DNA of 64,000 nucleotides from Segatella copri (GTDB lineage: Bacteria > Bacteroidota > Bacteroidia > Bacteroidales > Bacteroidaceae). Under the pieces are notes generated by a model, which did not search any database, was not told where the DNA came from, and saw only the letters and a program-made list of their open reading frames with translations. Shown one piece after another: positions 25,360 through 34,126 of this stretch (positions within the stretch are counted from its first letter, which is position 1; the number at the start of each line of letters is the position of its first letter). Both the position numbers and the translations under genes were made by a program. The stretch spans positions 682,001-746,000 of the forward strand of contig NZ_JAPDVG010000001.1 of NCBI RefSeq assembly GCF_026015625.1, in the 5' to 3' direction.

Positions 25360-25393
25360 GTATGTCGGGACGCAGCAAATGCTACGTCGGGAC
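25320..25393. repeat. 22-bp perfect inverted repeat between convergent genes
   Basis: The 22 nt at 25320-25341 recur exactly inverted at 25372-25393, with a 30-nt spacer that contains the right arm and T-run of the terminator. The DNA can therefore form either a short terminator stem or a longer stem, but not both at once. Confidence 0.7.
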
Positions 25394-25442
25394 ATATTTT
25401 CAGCAGGGTCGTGGCCTGTTTCTGACTGCATCTGCAGAAGCG

Positions 25443-26057
25443 TTAAATCTCGTAGATACCCTTGAGTGCGCCTCTTGCAATTTTCTCGAAATCTTCACCG
25501 AAGTCGCAGAAACGGAGAACCGCATTAGAGGCAGCATGTTTTATTCCCATGTTGTCACCCTGCAATGCTGCGGCAGCCTGATCCAGGAATTCGTTGATGC
25601 CACGCTCGTTAGGCTCTTTTCCATTGGCAAAAAGACGGGCAAGGAGCTGGAAACCGGCAATCTCATAGAGCGGCTTATCACTCGCTATCCACTGGTAGGC
25701 GATGACAGGCGCATAATCTACGTGCTGCAAAAGGTTGAAGGCAAGCATCTCTGCCATCTCCTGGCTCTGTACCTGTTCCATCCATAAATCTGTGATTTCC
25801 GGAAGCATCTTATCGGCAGGCATGATGAGTGTAGCCAGAATCTTGCACTCCCGGATATCTTCCTTCCACAGTTCGATGGCGAGGTCATAGTCTTTACCAT
25901 ATTCCTCAGCCATCTTTTTCAGTTCATAGAATGGTACGCCCCAATTCAGTTTATATCCCAGTCCCTTATCGCGCATAGATTGCGATCCCGGACCGTTCAT
26001 CAGCAAGCGGAAGCTTCGCTTGATAGTCATCAGTTTCTGATGTGTTTCTTCGTTCAT
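25443..26057 (-). CDS. DNA alkylation repair (AlkD-like HEAT repeat) protein
   Basis: This 204-residue all-helical protein has the pattern of the AlkD/DNA_alkylation family: GVPFYELKKMAEEYGKD, then LWKEDIRECKILATLIM, then the SDKPLYEIAGFQLLARLF repeat. Family members recognise N3/N7-alkylated bases. It is short for the family (about 220-240 residues) and the key catalytic Asp cannot be placed confidently. It lies 27 nt downstream of ispE on the same strand, probably as an operon. Confidence 0.75.
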   Translation of the reverse strand: MNEETHQKLMTIKRSFRLLMNGPGSQSMRDKGLGYKLNWGVPFYELKKMAEEYGKDYDLAIELWKEDIRECKILATLIMPADKMLPEITDLWMEQVQSQEMAEMLAFNLLQHVDYAPVIAYQWIASDKPLYEIAGFQLLARLFANGKEPNERGINEFLDQAAAALQGDNMGIKHAASNAVLRFCDFGEDFEKIARGALKGIYEI

Positions 26058-26084
26058 TATATTTTGAGTAAACTATTAACTAAA

Positions 26085-26945
26085 TTAAAGTTTCATTATT
26101 TTACAGAACATTCCTTCGAACTGTTCCTCTATATTTGCAGGTTTATGCTTGAAGATACCGAAGATGGCACTTCCGCTACCACTCATCGCTGCATATACGG
26201 CGCCAAGGTTGTAAAGTTTCAGTTTGATTTCAGCCAGTTCCGGGTGCATCTTGAAGATAGGTGCCTCAAAATCGTTGACAAGTTCCTCTTTCCAAGTCTC
26301 GATAGGCTGGCGTACAATGTCGCGGCAACATTTGGCTGGAGCCTGTGGGGTGATGGCTGCATAAGCCTCTTTGGTGCTGACGGCAATGTCATCGCGCTTC
26401 ACCACAACCAGATGATAGCCCCTCAGATTATCACCAGGACCACTTACCGGCATCAGTTCTTCGCCGATGCCTTCTGCATAGCAAGCAGTGTCACCATCCT
26501 CGGGGTCAGCAGAAATGAAGTAGGCGCAGTCTGCGCCCAGCTTGGCAGCGTATCTTTCCATCTCCGGATTACCGATATTGAGGCGGAAACGCTCGTCAAG
26601 CAAACGGATCATGAAGGCTGCATCGGCAGAACCGCCACCCAAACCAGCCTGCGAAGGAATACGCTTCACCAGGTGAGCATGGATGCGTGGAATCCTGAAG
26701 TCGGCAGCCAGGAGATTATAAGCTTTTACAACGAGATTGTTCTGTTCGTCGCAATCCACTGCGTTACCTGTAATCTTCAGATCACAAGGAACATCGCTAG
26801 GAAATTCATCGCCCATGAGCTTGATTTCAAGTGCATCGGTCAGCGGAATAGGGTAGAACACCGTTTCAAGATTGTGGTATCCATCTTTCCGCTTGCTAAC
26901 TATATTTAAACCAAGATTGATCTTGGCGCAAGGAAATGTAATCAT
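26085..26945 (-). CDS. ispE: 4-diphosphocytidyl-2-C-methyl-D-erythritol kinase
   Basis: This 286-residue GHMP kinase of the MEP isoprenoid pathway phosphorylates CDP-ME at the 2-hydroxyl using ATP. The N-terminus CAKINLGLNIVSKRKDGYH and the ATP loop PSQAGLGGGSADAAF are diagnostic, and MSGSGSAIFGIF is the third GHMP motif. It is transcribed leftward and is likely co-transcribed with the AlkD-like gene. Confidence 0.95.
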   Translation of the reverse strand: MITFPCAKINLGLNIVSKRKDGYHNLETVFYPIPLTDALEIKLMGDEFPSDVPCDLKITGNAVDCDEQNNLVVKAYNLLAADFRIPRIHAHLVKRIPSQAGLGGGSADAAFMIRLLDERFRLNIGNPEMERYAAKLGADCAYFISADPEDGDTACYAEGIGEELMPVSGPGDNLRGYHLVVVKRDDIAVSTKEAYAAITPQAPAKCCRDIVRQPIETWKEELVNDFEAPIFKMHPELAEIKLKLYNLGAVYAAMSGSGSAIFGIFKHKPANIEEQFEGMFCKIMKL

Positions 26946-26988
26946 AACTTTTCAGTTTAAAGGGTTCGTTACTATTTCTTTTTCTTTG

Positions 26989-26996
26989 CAAAGATA
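26989..26996 (-). promoter_or_regulatory. ispE promoter -7 box
   Basis: On the minus strand this reads TATCTTTG, a perfect TAnnTTTG match 43 nt upstream of ispE. No clear -33 box is seen. Confidence 0.5.
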
Positions 26997-27092
26997 CGGA
27001 AAAATATCTAACATGGTGCATCTTTTACAGGATTATTTTTATCAGTAGCATTAAAAATATTAAAATAAGCCCTGTTTTGCTATATCTTTTGT

Positions 27093-27100
27093 ATCTTTGC
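27093..27100 (+). promoter_or_regulatory. Promoter -7 box of the DUF2027-Smr gene
   Basis: TATCTTTG matches TAnnTTTG 22 nt before the ATG. A TTTG at 27077-27080 is closer than the usual spacing, so the -33 element is uncertain. Confidence 0.5.
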
Positions 27101-27122
27101 AATTACAAATTATTAATAGATT

Positions 27123-28262
27123 ATGAAAAAAGGAGATAAAGTCAGATTCTTGAGCGAAGTGGGTGGCGGAAAGGTTGCCGGCTTCCAAGGTAAAAATATT
27201 GTGCTCGTTGAGGATGAGGATGGTTTTGAGATTCCGATGCCTATCAACGAGGTGGTTGTGGTGGAGCAGGATGAATACTCCATGGGCAAGATGATTTCGG
27301 CTAAGATGGATGCGCAGCAGAAGGCTGAGGAGCATGCCAATACCGAACTGCATCAGGACAGCCGGAGTATCAAGGCCATCTTGAATGATCACGATGACGT
27401 GGATATGGATGTAGAGGAATATGATGCTGCCGACCGTGAGATAACCTTTGTGAAACCGGTTGAGGAACGTACGGGTGGCAACAAACTCAGTGCTTATCTC
27501 GCCTTTGTACCTATCAACATCAAGGACGTTACCAATACCCGTTTCGAGACCTATATGGTGAATGACAGCAACTACTATCTCCACTATACCTATCTCGTGG
27601 CTGAGGGAAATGCATGGACTCTGAAAGCAGAGGGAGAAATAGAACCGAACACCAAACTCTTCATCGAGGAATTCGGTCGTGAGGCTCTGAACGAGATGGA
27701 GCATATCGCCATCCAGATGATAGCTTACAAGAAGGACAAGCCATTTCTCCTGAAGCCGGCAACAGATGTTCAGTTCCGTCTCGATCCCGTGAAATTCTAC
27801 AAACTTCATCTTTTCGAGGAGAATGATTTTTTCGAGACTCCAGCCTATCTCTTTACGATTGTAGAGAACGATGAAATAGCCCGTCCGCTGGTTATCGATT
27901 CCAAGCGTCTGAAAGAGCAGATGTATAAGGATGAGAAGGTTGTCGCCAACACCAGCAAGAAGAAGAGCAAGAAGGATGATGGTACCCTTGTGATAGATCT
28001 TCATGCGGATGAAGTGCTTGAAACAACTGCTGGAATGAATTCTGCCGATATTCTTCATTATCAGATGGATATCTTCAAGAAGACCATGGAGGAATATAAG
28101 AAAAAGAAGGGACAGAAAATTATCTTTATTCATGGAAAGGGTGAAGGTGTGTTGCGCCAGACTCTCATTCATGAGTTGAACTATCGCTATAAGAGTTGCA
28201 CCTATCAGGATGCTTCTTTCCAGGAGTATGGCTATGGTGCTACACAGGTAACAATTAAGTAA
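27123..28262 (+). CDS. DUF2027/Smr domain protein
   Basis: This 379-residue protein begins with a KOW-like strand set (KKGDKVRFLSEVGGGKVAGF), continues into the DUF2027 region, and ends in a complete Smr domain. That domain has the DLH motif (VIDLHADEVLE) and HGKGEGVLRQTL. Smr domains occur in MutS2 and act on branched DNA or collided ribosomes/RNA, but this protein lacks the MutS2 ATPase. It is typical of Bacteroidales and lies 6 nt before nadE. Confidence 0.85.
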   Translation: MKKGDKVRFLSEVGGGKVAGFQGKNIVLVEDEDGFEIPMPINEVVVVEQDEYSMGKMISAKMDAQQKAEEHANTELHQDSRSIKAILNDHDDVDMDVEEYDAADREITFVKPVEERTGGNKLSAYLAFVPINIKDVTNTRFETYMVNDSNYYLHYTYLVAEGNAWTLKAEGEIEPNTKLFIEEFGREALNEMEHIAIQMIAYKKDKPFLLKPATDVQFRLDPVKFYKLHLFEENDFFETPAYLFTIVENDEIARPLVIDSKRLKEQMYKDEKVVANTSKKKSKKDDGTLVIDLHADEVLETTAGMNSADILHYQMDIFKKTMEEYKKKKGQKIIFIHGKGEGVLRQTLIHELNYRYKSCTYQDASFQEYGYGATQVTIK

Positions 28263-28268
28263 TTTATT

Positions 28269-30263
28269 ATGAAGTACGGATTTATTAAGGTAGCTAGTGC
28301 CATCCCTGCCGTAAAGGTGGGTGATGTCATTTTCAATACCCAGCAGATAGAGGAACAGATAGCGCTGGCTGAGGGAAAGGGTGTAGAGATCATTACATTT
28401 CCGGAACTCTCGGTTACGGGCTATTCCTGTCAGGATCTCTTCCGCCAGCAGATGCTTCTCGAATCATCTGAGCAGGCGGTGATGATGTTGCTCGATTTCA
28501 CACGCAAACTCGATGTCATCTCTATCGTGGGTGCGCCGGTGATAGCGGGCGACTTGTTGCTCAATTGTGGTATCGTTATCCAGCATGGACAGATTCTCGG
28601 TATTGTACCGAAGACATATCTTCCAAACTACAGCGAGTTTTATGAGAAACGCTGGTTTGCCTCGGCTCAGGACCTGAGAGATTGCGAAGTCCGTTATGCC
28701 GGACATAAGGTGAAACTGACGCCTGATGTTCAGATTTTTCAAACTTTCGATGGCGTACAGTTTGGTGTGGAAATCTGCGAAGATGTATGGGCTCCGGCTC
28801 CTCCTAGCAACAAACTGGCGCTAGCAGGAGCAGACCTGATTTTCAATCTTTCTGCAAGCGACGAACTCATCGGAAAACATCATTATCTGAAGAGTCTGCT
28901 CAGCCAGCAGAGTGCCCGTACCATGACCGGATATATCTACAGTTCCTGCGGATTCGGTGAGAGTACGCAGGATGTGGTTTATGGTGGAAATGCCCTGATT
29001 TATGAGAATGGAGTTTTACTTTCACAGAGTGAACGTTTCTCTATTGAACCGCAGATGGTTATCTCGCAGATAGATGTAGAGAAACTCCGCTCTGAGCGTC
29101 GTACAAATTCTACTTATGTAAATGCCCAGCGCAATATTAAGTATTCTGTTCTCGGCGGTCAGTTCAATATCCGTAATATCGAAGCAGAACCAACCGAGAA
29201 TGAACGCGATTTTGTGTTGGAACGTGAGGTGAATCCTCATCCGTTTATTCCTACCAGCAGCGATATGAATGCCTCTTGCGAGGAGATTTTCAATATCCAG
29301 CTCATGGGACTAGCCAAGCGTATCGTTCATACCCATGCCAAGACCGTAGTAATCGGTATTAGCGGCGGTTTGGATTCTACGCTGGCCTTACTCGTTTGTG
29401 TAAAAGCTTTTGATAAACTCAAAATGAACCGAAAGGGTATCGTAGGTGTCACTATGCCGGGATTCGGAACCACAGACAGAACCTACAATAATGCTATTTC
29501 GCTGATGCAGAGTCTTGGTATTACCATTAAGGAAATCAGCATCGCCAAGGCTGTAACCCAGCACTTTGAGGACATCGGTCAGGATGCCAGTGTGCATGAT
29601 GTGACTTACGAGAATTCCCAGGCTCGTGAACGTACCCAGATCCTGATGGATTTAGCCAATAAGATGGGTGGTATGGTTATCGGTACCGGCGACCTTTCAG
29701 AGTTGGCATTAGGATGGGCTACCTATAATGGTGACCACATGAGCATGTATGGCGTGAATGCCAGCATTCCTAAAACCCTGATCCGACATCTCGTAAATCA
29801 TGTTGCAGAGAGTGGGGTAGACGAACAGAGCCGCATCACACTTCGTGATATCATCGATACTCCTATCAGTCCAGAGTTGATTCCGGCAGATGAGAATGGA
29901 AATATCAAGCAGAAGACGGAAGATTTGGTGGGACCATACGAACTGCATGATTTCTTCCTCTACTATTTCCTTCGTTTCGGTTTCCGTCCTTCCAAGATTT
30001 ACATGTTGGCAAAGAAGGCATTTATTGATTCCGAACTGGAGCGTGTAAAGATCAGTGATAATGATCCTGACAGCTATGATGAGGAAACTATCAAAAAGTG
30101 GCTGAAGACCTTCGTGCGCCGTTTCTTCAATCAGCAGTTCAAGCGCAGCTGTCTGCCAGATGGCCCGAAAGTAGGTAGCGTAAGCCTCAGCCCTCGTGGC
30201 GACTGGCGTATGCCTAGTGATGCAGCTTCAGCCATTTGGTTGCAAGAGGCTGAAAACCTCTGA
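28269..30263 (+). CDS. nadE: Glutamine-dependent NAD+ synthase
   Basis: This 664-residue two-domain enzyme amidates deamido-NAD to NAD+ using glutamine. The N-terminal nitrilase-type glutaminase carries TFPELSVTGYSC (Glu), PKTYLPNYSEFYEKRWF (Lys) and GVEICEDVW (Cys). The C-terminal synthetase has the PP-loop GISGGLDST near residue 362 and GTGDLSELALGWATYNGDH. The length fits the fused type. nadC, a step earlier in the same pathway, lies at 51036 in this window. Confidence 0.95.
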   Translation: MKYGFIKVASAIPAVKVGDVIFNTQQIEEQIALAEGKGVEIITFPELSVTGYSCQDLFRQQMLLESSEQAVMMLLDFTRKLDVISIVGAPVIAGDLLLNCGIVIQHGQILGIVPKTYLPNYSEFYEKRWFASAQDLRDCEVRYAGHKVKLTPDVQIFQTFDGVQFGVEICEDVWAPAPPSNKLALAGADLIFNLSASDELIGKHHYLKSLLSQQSARTMTGYIYSSCGFGESTQDVVYGGNALIYENGVLLSQSERFSIEPQMVISQIDVEKLRSERRTNSTYVNAQRNIKYSVLGGQFNIRNIEAEPTENERDFVLEREVNPHPFIPTSSDMNASCEEIFNIQLMGLAKRIVHTHAKTVVIGISGGLDSTLALLVCVKAFDKLKMNRKGIVGVTMPGFGTTDRTYNNAISLMQSLGITIKEISIAKAVTQHFEDIGQDASVHDVTYENSQARERTQILMDLANKMGGMVIGTGDLSELALGWATYNGDHMSMYGVNASIPKTLIRHLVNHVAESGVDEQSRITLRDIIDTPISPELIPADENGNIKQKTEDLVGPYELHDFFLYYFLRFGFRPSKIYMLAKKAFIDSELERVKISDNDPDSYDEETIKKWLKTFVRRFFNQQFKRSCLPDGPKVGSVSLSPRGDWRMPSDAASAIWLQEAENL

Positions 30264-30343
30264 ATTTGATTTCGGACAAGCCAAAAATACAATATTCTTT
30301 ACTATTTTCTGGCGCGCCCGTTATATTAACTATATACTCTTAA

Positions 30344-30392
30344 AGGGGCTGGATTTTGTAAATATTTGGTTTACAGAATCCAGCCTCTTTTT
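30344..30392 (+). terminator. Terminator after nadE / start of amylase unit 1
   Basis: AGGGGCTGGATTTTGTA pairs with TTACAGAATCCAGCCTCT and is followed by TTTTTC. Related hairpins lie at the same relative place before amylase copies 3 and 4, so this hairpin is part of the duplicated unit. Confidence 0.8.
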
Positions 30393-30411
30393 CTTAATAT
30401 TTGTGAAATCG

Positions 30412-30429
30412 ATTGCACAAAAATATCAG
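30412..30429. promoter_or_regulatory. LacI-type operator-like palindrome, amylase 1
   Basis: TGTGAAATCGATTGCACA is an 18-bp near-palindrome centred on CG, with 16 of 18 positions symmetric. It sits 42 bp upstream of the -7 box. Related sites precede all four amylase copies. Confidence 0.6.
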
Positions 30430-30471
30430 CAGAAAAGTGAAATATCTTGTTGGGCGGATAGAAATAGTTTG

Positions 30472-30479
30472 TAATTTTG
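30472..30479 (+). promoter_or_regulatory. Promoter -7 box, amylase 1
   Basis: TAATTTTG matches TAnnTTTG, with TTGTTG about 20 bp upstream as a poor -33. The leader from here to the ATG is identical in copies 1, 3 and 4. Confidence 0.65.
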
Positions 30480-30525
30480 CGGTGTAATTATTCAACTATT
30501 CAATTTTAAACTTAACAATTTCATT

Positions 30526-33500
30526 ATGAAAAAACTTGCCGCAAAATTATGGGCGGTTTTAATACTCATGTTAGTCTCCATGCAGACGATGGCTACAGAC
30601 ACGTTTACTAGCAATCGTACTGACTTCCGAGACGAAAGTATCTATTTTATGATGACCACGCGTTTCTACGATGGTGACACAGGAAACAATGTGCTCTGCT
30701 GGGACAACCAGTCAGAGCAGATCAAAACAAAAGACCCTTGCTGGCGAGGCGACTTCCAGGGTGTCATCGACAAACTCGACTACATCAAGGCGCTTGGTTT
30801 TACAGCCATCTGGATTACACCAGTAGTGCAGAACGCATCCGGTTACGACTACCACGGCTATCATGCCATGGATTTCCAGCATGTAGACTGCCGTTATCAG
30901 AACAGCGATGGTAGCAAGGACGGTGACGCCATGTTCCAGGAACTCATTAACAAGGCTCACGAAAAGGGTATCAAGATTATCCTCGACATCGTGCTCAACC
31001 ACACCGGTAACTTCGGTGAGCAGACACTCTGCAAGGAGTTTGACCGTAATACCGACTTGGAAACTCAGGCACTCATCAATGCTTGTATGATTCCTAACGA
31101 GGAGAAGTTGGGTTCCGACTACCTTACAAGTGTCCCTTATGAGCAGTATCAGCGTCGTCTTGGCTTGTTGAAGAACGTCCGTGGTAAGAACGAGGATGTT
31201 CACAACTACTGGCACCACTTTGGTGACTTCAACTGGGATTATCCTAACCGCTGGTGGGCTCAGATTGCAGGTGACTGCGTTGACCTGAATACCGAGAACG
31301 ACTACGTAGCAGATTATCTCGTAAAGTGCTACGGCAGCTTCATCAAGATGGGTGTAGATGGTTTCCGTATCGATACATCCGGTCACATCTCACGTTTGAC
31401 ATTCTGCAAGCAGTTCATTCCTCAGTTTACAGCTCTTGGTGAGAAGTATAAGGACAAGCGATTGAACCAGGCACCTTTCTTTATGTATGGTGAGGTTTGC
31501 GCCCGTTACAGTGATGTCACATACCGTGGTCAGGATAACCTCTCTTGCTATTATTACACATGGCAGGCTCCAAAGGATTTGCTCGACAAATGGGATGGCA
31601 GCCAGTCTTACTGGGATACACAGGTACTCTTTGATAAAGCCAATGGCGGTACAGGTGTGGATGACCATCAGATGGCTCTCTGTGAGTCAGACAATGCCCC
31701 AACACCAACAAGCGACAATACCTTTATGGTGAATGGTAAGTGGCATGAGCCAGACTATTCTCAGGCAAGCGGTTTCCATGTGATCGACTTCCCATTGCAC
31801 TACAACTTCGGTAATGCTGCCGCCGCATACGGTTTGGCAAAGTCAGGTGACAAGAGATATAATGATGCTACCTATAATGTAGTATATGTAGATAGCCACG
31901 ACTACGGTCCTCAGCAAACCAACGACCAATTCCGTTTCTCTGGTGATGATGCTCAGTGGGCAGAGAATCTCTCTCTGATGTTTACCTTCCGTGGTATTCC
32001 ATGTCTCTATTATGGTTCTGAGGTTGGTTTCCGTCGCGGTGCTCCGATTGACAGAGGTCCTCACGGTCCTCTTTCAGAAACTGGTCGTGCTTACTTCGGT
32101 GGTTACCTCACAGGTGATGTAACAGCCAAGGATTTCGGTGACTACAAGGCAACAGGTAATGTGGCTGCAACTTTGAATCATGATGTAGCTCAGCACCTCA
32201 TCCGCCTGAACAAGATTCGTCAGGCTGTTCCTGCTTTGCGTAAGGGTCAGTGGACCGACGAGGGTTGTACTCCTGCTGGTAAGGGTATCGCCTTCAAGCG
32301 TGCTTACAAGGATGATAGCTATGCACTCGTAGCCATCAATGGTGGTGCAACATTCACAGATTGCCCTGATGGTACTTATACCGACGTGGTAACAGGCAAG
32401 ACTTACACAGGTTCTACTATCACCGTTGATGCTCCTGCTACTCAGGGTCAGCTCCGTGTTCTCGTGAAGGACTGGAAGGGCGGTCAGATAGGTGAGGATG
32501 GTCCTTTCATCTATAATGAGGCTCCTAAGTCTAAGTCAGAGGCTGATCAGGCTTATGATGGTCATGAGGAAGATGGTACAACATGGGTTGAGCCACAGAC
32601 TAATGAGTTTGGTTTGAAGTTCTCTCAGAATGGTGGTACTTTCCGCACCAATACTGTTACTGTAGAGGTAAGCCTTAGCGGTAAGGCAACTTCTGGTTGG
32701 TTCCAGGTAGAAGGTAAGGACAAGGAAGAGTTGGCTCCTGGCGAGACCAAGACATTCACTATCGGTGAAGACATGAACTTCAAGCAGAGCAAGACTGTAA
32801 CATGGTATGCTAAGAACGACAAGAGTGAGAAGAATGGTTCTGTATCCTTCACCAAGGTGGATCCTAACGCATCTATCACCGTATATGTAAAGGCAGACAA
32901 TGCTCCAACTATCTATGCTTGGGTTCCTGGCAAACCTGCTAAAGAGTTGACTGGTGCATGGCACGGAAATACCATGGATGGTCCTGAAGAGATTGGTGGT
33001 GTCAACTACTGGTACAAGACTTTCGATGGAGTAGAGAGCTTCAATGTGATTCTGAATAATGGTAATGACAAGCAGTCAAGTGACATCACTGGTATCACAG
33101 GCGATATCTACTTGGAGTATGACGGTGGTTCAAATGTCAAGACGCTCGATGCTCCTGTCAACACAACAGCCAAGGTTACTTTGAGTCCTAATGGTGGTGA
33201 CTTCGAGAAGACTGTTACCGTAGCAGCAACCCTCAGCAACAATGCCAAGAGCGGTTGGTATAAGATTGGTGATGGCGAGCAGGTGGCTCTTACCCCTGGT
33301 AAGGCTGCTACATTCACCCTCGGTGAAGATATGCTGGAAGGCGAGAGCAAGATTGTAACTTGGAGCGCAACTAATGCAGAAGGTGTGGAAAAGACAGGTA
33401 CTGCTACCTTCAACAAGAAGAAAGAGGTTGTAATTCCTACTCCAACAGGTATCTTCGCTTACTTCCTCGCTCCTTCAGACTGGACTGATGTTCACGCTTA

Positions 33501-33903
33501 TGTTTGGACTGATGGTGGTGGCGAATATGCTGGTGGATGGCCAGGTGTAGCTTGTACCAAGACTGGTGAGAAGAAGAATGGTTTGGATATTTGGATGTGG
33601 AAGTATGATGGTGATAAGACTGAACTTCCTGCTAAGATTATCTTTAACAATAATGGTAATGGTAACAACCAGACTGGTAATTTCGATTTCGTAAACGGTG
33701 CAGTCTATAACCGTGACGGTAAGACCAATGAGTCTGTCTCAACAGGCATCAACCAGGTAGGTAGCAAGAAGGCTCCTGCTAAGTTGAAGATTTACTCTAT
33801 CAATGGTGTGAAGGTAGCTGAGGTAGGCAGCATGGCAGATGCTGAGTACATCCTCGCTCCAGGTGTCTATGTTTGCAGTGGCAAGAAGTACGTAATCAAG
33901 TAA
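30526..33903 (+). CDS. Secreted GH13 alpha-amylase with starch-binding modules, copy 1
   Basis: This 1,125-residue protein has a signal peptide (residues 1-23, MKKLAAKLWAVLILML...TMA) and a GH13 domain. Region I is DIVLNH (154-159), the nucleophile D283 is in GFRIDTSGH, the acid/base E323 is in YGEV, and the stabiliser D459 is in SHD. Past a C-terminal beta domain come a chitobiase-C-like sandwich (about 696-780), a CBM26-like module (783-875; LTGAW, FNVILNNG), a second sandwich (883-965), a second CBM26-like module (971-1065) and a tail ending GVYVCSGKKYVIK that resembles a T9SS type-A signal. It would hydrolyse starch or glycogen outside the cell. It is intact. Confidence 0.92.
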   Translation: MKKLAAKLWAVLILMLVSMQTMATDTFTSNRTDFRDESIYFMMTTRFYDGDTGNNVLCWDNQSEQIKTKDPCWRGDFQGVIDKLDYIKALGFTAIWITPVVQNASGYDYHGYHAMDFQHVDCRYQNSDGSKDGDAMFQELINKAHEKGIKIILDIVLNHTGNFGEQTLCKEFDRNTDLETQALINACMIPNEEKLGSDYLTSVPYEQYQRRLGLLKNVRGKNEDVHNYWHHFGDFNWDYPNRWWAQIAGDCVDLNTENDYVADYLVKCYGSFIKMGVDGFRIDTSGHISRLTFCKQFIPQFTALGEKYKDKRLNQAPFFMYGEVCARYSDVTYRGQDNLSCYYYTWQAPKDLLDKWDGSQSYWDTQVLFDKANGGTGVDDHQMALCESDNAPTPTSDNTFMVNGKWHEPDYSQASGFHVIDFPLHYNFGNAAAAYGLAKSGDKRYNDATYNVVYVDSHDYGPQQTNDQFRFSGDDAQWAENLSLMFTFRGIPCLYYGSEVGFRRGAPIDRGPHGPLSETGRAYFGGYLTGDVTAKDFGDYKATGNVAATLNHDVAQHLIRLNKIRQAVPALRKGQWTDEGCTPAGKGIAFKRAYKDDSYALVAINGGATFTDCPDGTYTDVVTGKTYTGSTITVDAPATQGQLRVLVKDWKGGQIGEDGPFIYNEAPKSKSEADQAYDGHEEDGTTWVEPQTNEFGLKFSQNGGTFRTNTVTVEVSLSGKATSGWFQVEGKDKEELAPGETKTFTIGEDMNFKQSKTVTWYAKNDKSEKNGSVSFTKVDPNASITVYVKADNAPTIYAWVPGKPAKELTGAWHGNTMDGPEEIGGVNYWYKTFDGVESFNVILNNGNDKQSSDITGITGDIYLEYDGGSNVKTLDAPVNTTAKVTLSPNGGDFEKTVTVAATLSNNAKSGWYKIGDGEQVALTPGKAATFTLGEDMLEGESKIVTWSATNAEGVEKTGTATFNKKKEVVIPTPTGIFAYFLAPSDWTDVHAYVWTDGGGEYAGGWPGVACTKTGEKKNGLDIWMWKYDGDKTELPAKIIFNNNGNGNNQTGNFDFVNGAVYNRDGKTNESVSTGINQVGSKKAPAKLKIYSINGVKVAEVGSMADAEYILAPGVYVCSGKKYVIK

Positions 33904-33924
33904 TAAATTTCTTTTCTCTTTTAG

Positions 33925-33962
33925 ATACGCAAGTTTTCAGATGAAAACTTGCGTATTTTTTT
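33925..33962 (+). terminator. Terminator of amylase 1
   Basis: A 14-bp perfect stem (ATACGCAAGTTTTC / GAAAACTTGCGTAT), a 4-nt loop and a run of seven T. It is unrelated to the other amylase terminators. Confidence 0.92.
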
Positions 33963-34000
33963 CGTATAATCGTTTGTGTTTGTTTATTTTACTTATTAAC

Positions 34001-34012
34001 GCAATCGATTGC
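34001..34012. promoter_or_regulatory. LacI-type operator-like palindrome, amylase 2
   Basis: GCAATCGATTGC is a perfect 12-bp palindrome, 55 bp upstream of the -7 box. It shares the ATCGATTGCAC core with the sites before copies 1 and 4, although the rest of this upstream region is divergent. Confidence 0.6.
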
Positions 34013-34043
34013 ACGGAAAAATGAGCGGAAGTTGCTTTATTTA

Positions 34044-34075
34044 TTTGTTATCATCATTTATTATGATTAATTTTG
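34044..34075 (+). promoter_or_regulatory. Promoter, amylase 2
   Basis: TTTG (34044-34047), a 20-bp spacer and TAATTTTG (34068-34075) match both Bacteroidetes elements. Confidence 0.75.
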
Positions 34076-34126
34076 TAAGTGGAATAAAATTTAACTAAAT
34101 GTCTTAACTTAATTCAAAAATTTTTT

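Noticed and set aside
27060..28172. 370-codon minus-strand frame opposite the DUF2027-Smr gene
   Set aside because: The sense frame has the KOW-like and Smr motifs, whereas the antisense frame is a hydrophobic shadow.
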